64,000 nucleotides of DNA, taken from NCBI RefSeq assembly GCF_004324835.1, contig NW_021163109.1:248001-312000 (forward strand), read 5' to 3'. Origin of the DNA: Dendronephthya gigantea. Taxonomy: Eukaryota > Cnidaria > Anthozoa > Malacalcyonacea > Nephtheidae. The notes beneath the pieces are model-generated. The model was not told the origin of the DNA. It searched no databases and worked only from the letters and a program-made list of their open reading frames with translations. How positions within the stretch are numbered: position 1 is the stretch's first letter; the number at the start of each line of letters is the position of its first letter. The translations under genes and the position numbers were made by a program. Positions 59,425 to 64,000 of this stretch are shown here, piece after piece.

Positions 59425-61584
59425 CTGTAAATTCAAAAGAGTCGTTTTGACCAGGGCGAGTCATTTCAACACCTTTATTCAAAATGTCATTTTTACTCCT
59501 CTAATGTGTCGTTTCGACTCTAATAGTCGTTTTAACTCCGACATTGGGTTAAAATGACAATTTGGAGGACTCGTTTAGTTCTTTTGAAGGGTCACAAGAC
59601 TCTCGCAAGAGTCAATAGACTCTTCGATAGAGTTCACATGGAGTCATGTGACTCGTTCTTGGAGCCATATGACTCTTTGTTGGAGTGGTGGAACTATTTC
59701 TTAGAGTCATTCTGGCTTTTATAACAGCCACTAATATACAAAACAAATAATTTGTTTAAAATGTTAAATTGAGGTCATTAGGCATGTTACATGTATTGCA
59801 AATCCTTTGTATTTGAAGCAAATAACCAGTCAACACATTAAAAAAATACTCAATTATTTTGACACAAATACACTTGATATTAGTTGTTATCGTTTCTTCA
59901 TGCATTGAGAAAGTCTTATAAATTTGTTAAGTTGCTTCTATGTGTATGTTTGTGTCTGTCTATTTGTAAATTAGTTGTGGAACCCCGTTTTTAGAGACAT
60001 ATCTCTGTGTGGTGATTCCAATCATTGCATGTGTGTAGTTCATTTGTAGTTTATGTGTAGTTCATTCTAACTTTTTAACATGGCAAATTTATAAAATAAA
60101 ATAAAAATCTAAAAAAATATATTACGCTGCATGTATACAGGTTTTATATTTTTTGAAAATGTCAGCTGGAACAGGATATGCACACATAAAAATATATTAT
60201 ACATAAATCCATTTTAATAGTTCTGACTAATGCTGATAAGTATATGCTGATATAAAAAATGACAAATAATCAACTAAGGTTCTGATTGGCTAAGGCAGAA
60301 AGTTTAAATTTCAATGAGAACGTCAGCAATTTAACTGTCATTTCGTAAACCTTTTTGTAAAAGCGTTTCATAAACTTTGTGCAAAGTAAGACGGGAAGAA
60401 ACAAGATATGTGAAGCCCAACAGATAGCAAAGATGAACAGGGATACAATCAAGACCGAAAGCCGTGTAAGAGAAATATTTCATAATCTGCAAGCTTATAA
60501 GTGTTTTCAAAGGGTGCGTGTTTACTTTGTTTCTTTCGTATTTGCTTCGCAGTAAGGATGAGCTGTATTTGTATAATTTTCAGCTTTGTATGCCGTCTAT
60601 TTGTTTAATTTTCAGCTTTTTATGCAAACGGATAAACCTGTGGAGGGCTATTACACCTTTACTTTAACTTCAAAAAGTGTTTTTGAAAGTGTAATTTGAA
60701 TTTTGATATGAAAAATACACACTATGAAGTATAAAACGTTTAGCCGTCGACTGCGATTACAGAATAAAATAACATTTTAGGCTTTTTCTTTGTCTCTAAA
60801 GTTTTGTACTGTTTTAATCGTTTGAAACTTCGATTTTAAACCATCACTTAATTAATTGCGGCTAACATATGGCCATTTACCATATTGATGCCAAGGATCG
60901 AGAGTTGAAATGACTCCAAATAGGAGAAAAATCGACGTCAAAAAGGAGTCAAAATGACTCCAAATGAAAGTAAAATCGATGCTAAAGAAAAGTCAAAAGA
61001 CTCCAAATAAGAGTAAAATCGATGCTAAAGAAGAGTCGAATGACTCCAAATAAGAGTAATATTGATGCCACAGGATAGTCGTAATGACCCCAAATAAGAG
61101 TAAAATCGATGCTAAAGAAGAGTCGAATGACTCCAAATAAGAGTAATATTGATGCCACAGAATAGTCGTAATGACCCCAAATAAGAGTAAAATCGATGCT
61201 AAAGAAGAGTCGAATGACTCCAAAAAAGAGTAATATTGATGCCACAGAATAGTCGTAATGACCCCAAATAGGAGTAAAATCGTTGACAAAAAGGAGTCGA
61301 AATGACTCCAAATAAGAGTAAAATTGATGCCAAAGGAGAGTCAAAAATCAAAATGACTCTTTAAAACGACACTTTTGAGGAGTTAATTTGCATTTTAACT
61401 CTTGCAAGAGTCATTTTGAAACGACTCCATGGGTAGTCAAAATGACTCTAGTTAAAGGGTTAAAATGACTCTTTACAGGTGTCAACCCAAAATGAGTCAA
61501 AATGACTCTCTTCAAGGAGTCGTCCTGGGGTCAAGAAAACGACTCCTTTGAAGGAGTCAAAATGACTCTTTTGAATTAACACAG
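59425..61584. mobile_element. 2.2-kb element with GAGTC-repeat ends
   Basis: Ends CTGTAAATTCAAAAGAGTCG and, mirrored, GACTCTTTTGAATTAACACAG. Next to each end is an array of GAGTC/GACTC motifs (59440-59700; 60895-61560). The right array has an 87-bp higher-order unit (GATGCTAAAGAAGAGTCG at 61021, 61108, 61195). The interior holds an inverted relative (60252-60868) of the segment at 41145-41815. Gene A lacks the element near 40640. No transposase was found. The overlapping ORFs at 60982-61344 come from the array. Confidence 0.7.
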
Positions 61585-62891
61585 GTACTAAAATCGATTT
61601 GTTTTCCTGAGAAATGGAACGAACTAATTATATGCCTATTTTACATGACATTTTCTGTCACTACAAGCTATGTAGGTCTTAAAGTTGCCACGGAAGCAAG
61701 TAGTATATTACACAAATTTCAACAAAAGCCAAAAGAAGCAAGATGGTATATCTTTGTAAACAAAATTATTCATCACTATAAGTAACGTCGACAAAAAGTC
61801 TAAAACTCTCATGAAATATTACTTGTTTCCGGCAACGGCAACATGTACATATATTTTTTGTTGGAATGAGTGTCTAAAGAATGTCATTTGAAATAGTTAT
61901 TACTAGGGAATGGAATTTACTGTTTATGTATAATTTTTGTTTCCTGCTAGAACTATTCACTTTGAAACAAGGAATGCTAGGAATAAGGCTGAAGTGGAAA
62001 ACAGCCCTATAACGGCCCACATAAACATAGTAATGCTGTCACTCATAGTAAAATGTTTTGAAAGTAAAAAAACAACAAGAAATTCACTTTACTTACCCTG
62101 ACGAAGAACGGGAAATTGTTGAGAAGTAATAAGGCAACTCAAATGTAATAATATTGAAGATTGAAACCATCTCGGAATTCCATTGAGGATCTTCATTTTC
62201 GCTCGAATATAGCTTACTATTTCTCGTAGAAATAACATAAAAACGTTGCTGACATTAACTGCGTTCCCTTGAAAATTATTGAATTAACGAATTTCGCCAA
62301 AAACGGAACAAGCACAGCTTGTCAGAGAAATGTGGAGAAAAACGTCCGAAATTACAACAAAACAACACTCGTTTCCGCGGCAACTGTGAAACAGATATTT
62401 TATGGGAAAGTGAAGTAAGTTCGATCATGCAATTTGTGCATGCACACAAATATCCCGCACCTTTTGTTCAGAAATATAATGAAAACATTTGTACTCAAAA
62501 CCGACATTAAAATTAATTATCTCGCAAAATTTTTAAAGACTTCCCGAGATATTATCGAATCCTTATAAACCCCGAGCAGGCGTGAAATGCCGTGGGTGCA
62601 TGGATGTTAATTCCGGTGAATGTTGACCGAGGACAGTTTATAACGAAAGTTAACAGTAATATCAGCTGATTATAAGAGGCTTCTGCATTAGTAAAACATG
62701 TGTAATGAAACAATTGTTAAAACATGCTTCGGAAGGTTAGGTAGCAATTAAGTCTAATGGGTTTTCAGTAGCTTTTTTTGCCCAAAAACTATCGCGGTGG
62801 CAACCGCTTTGAACTCACGACGTCGAGCATCGCAAACCACCATATGTGCATACAATAATAATACCATAATAACGACATTAAGATGACTTAC

Positions 62892-62990
62892 TCCGCCGCG
62901 GATAGTGTTTCGTCGTAATACACCGTAGTAAATGTTGTGATATTAAAGATTGGAATAATATTGCGACTCCAGAAAAGATCTTCTCATTTA
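62892..62990 (-). pseudogene. Possible relic signal-peptide exon of a further unit
   Basis: The minus strand reads AAGATCTTTTCTGGAGTCGC and on to a GTAAGT donor, with spacing and several words like the gene B signal exon (KIL..G, TCCAATCTTTAATATCA). No ATG lies in the matching frame. It may be a decayed first exon of another PAN gene extending the array to the right, but the match is weak. Confidence 0.3.
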
Positions 62991-64000
62991 TAAAAGATCG
63001 AGTATATTTTAAAAATGGGTTCTCAGCGGTGGCTCTGCGTCTCTTTGCAGGGGTCCAGGGGCCATATTACCTACAAGCTAATGCAAGGCGCCGTTCGAGA
63101 AAAAATCTATTAGATTATCTAAAAATTTATACGTTTGCACATTAATGCTATATCTATCGTGTAGTCCATGATGCAGTACCATCCAGTCATTTAAGCTATT
63201 GACTGTCTGTGTTTTAGTAATTTTATGTAAACTATATGTTACTTAATAATGATCGCATAAAGTACTTGTAACATCACTTAACAATACAAATATGGCACTA
63301 TAGTGACCAACTATCTATCAATGCCCGCCGCCTAAGAGTACGAGGAATGAAGAGAATGTAAACATTTTCTTCATGGTTCGATCCTCCGGTCATGATTGAA
63401 TAAGATATGATTATAATAAAACAACTGAAATCTGAACAATATACCCTTCCCAGGATATCTCCAAAACTATTCCAGGGTTGGATAAGAACTCCTCCTGAGT
63501 CGTGATGTCTCCAATCTTTCCTCGTGGGGCATCAGTCAAAAAACGTTTTGAATACGCTACGAAAATAGCGCATGCGTAACGCTTAATTGACTCATCAACT
63601 ATGATCCATTATACCAGCCGTAGCCAGCAGTGACGCGACCCGTGAGTGGCGGTTCATTTGGCCCATAGGTGAGTAATGTATAGTTCTCATATAATATTGC
63701 CGACTGTTGTGGATGATGTATCGTTAGGAATTACTGACTACTTTTATCTTAGTCAAGAATTAATGTGAATAATGGAAAAATCCCGGTCCAAACGGTGTGG
63801 CAAATCGGGGTGGGAGGATTTTTACGACTCACCAAGATTTATATAGCTTTGGATTTTGGGAGTTTTATTTTTTATTCAAACGATGTGCGAAGTAAAAAGT
63901 TTGACCTTGTGCATTTTTCTTATACGTGACCTTGTATAAAATTAATACTATTCTTCTGATTAATTACACTTCTGAGTCTGATTAGTTGGAAGAACCAGGT
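62991..64000. other. No recognised feature
   Basis: I see no exon, RNA gene or clear repeat in this last kilobase. Confidence 0.5.

Larger units (their letters stand above)
52832..62196 (-). pseudogene. Gene B: PAN-EGF-F5/8 C gene with a frameshift
   Basis: Exons 62196-62097 (signal peptide MKILNGIPRWFQSSILLHLS), 56203-55962 (PAN), 54847-54730 (EGF), 54152-53834 and 52981-52832 (F5/8 C, stop TAA). Splice sites and phases match gene A, but the first F5/8 exon is 319 nt where gene A has 320. A one-base loss near 54000 shifts the frame inside the domain (after FYND) and gives an early stop. The EGF also lacks its second cysteine (YEFQNGG against NECYNGG in gene A). The last exon is still open (SMRVEFYGC), so the damage looks recent or is a sequencing error. 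Intron 1 is about 5.9 kb and full of mobile elements. If the frameshift is real, the product would be a secreted PAN-EGF fragment. Confidence 0.8.

Noticed and set aside
60982-61344. Two overlapping minus-strand ORFs with a repeated FGVITTILWHQ phrase
   Set aside because: They translate the 87-bp GAGTC array; the period of 87 is a multiple of 3, which keeps frames open by chance.

Overview
The window looks like nuclear DNA of an early-branching metazoan, most likely an anthozoan cnidarian. The reasons are spliced genes with GT-AG introns, domain mixes of the kind known from cnidarians (von Willebrand A with a receptor tyrosine kinase; PAN with EGF and F5/8 C), AT-rich introns, and very many small inverted-repeat transposons and Penelope-like fragments. 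The organism assignment is inference; no marker gene settles it. I found no rRNA, tRNA or CRISPR array.

All recognisable host genes lie on the minus strand, so they read from high to low coordinates. They form a tandem array of a two-gene unit: a small secreted PAN-EGF-F5/8 C protein, followed by a receptor tyrosine kinase (RTK) with an Ig-like and a vWA ectodomain. RTK2 (30502 to 20674) can be read completely: 14 exons, every splice phase agrees, and the product is 768 residues with all kinase catalytic motifs. RTK1 (11604 to 656, running off the left edge) supplies only its ectodomain and membrane segment here. It keeps an FN3 domain that RTK2 has lost through an exon fusion. Secreted gene A (43186 to 35325) is open except for a 155-bp hAT-type MITE inserted in its signal-peptide exon. 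Secreted gene B (62196 to 52832) has a one-base deletion in its F5/8 exon. A third PAN exon survives as a relic at about 20.3 kb, directly after the RTK2 stop, and a possible fourth signal-peptide exon lies near 62.9 kb. The RTK expected after gene B is missing, with a rearranged junction near 48.1 kb.

The rest is mobile DNA. The largest piece is a 6.0-kb foldback element (5014-11030) in RTK1 intron 1. Its arms of about 1.8 kb are lined with a 10-bp satellite and enclose a C2H2 zinc-finger ORF. A second 650-bp foldback sits inside its right arm. Because units A and B are diverged copies of one another, several insertions can be compared with the empty site in the other copy. This gives target-site duplications directly: TTAA for three elements and 8 bp for two hAT-like MITEs. 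Penelope-like fragments with a GIY-YIG endonuclease and several hammerhead-ribozyme-like cores lie in gene B intron 1 (57.1-58.4 kb) and elsewhere.

The array suggests a fast-changing family of receptors with physically linked secreted proteins. A recognition or adhesion role is plausible from the domains but not shown by the sequence.
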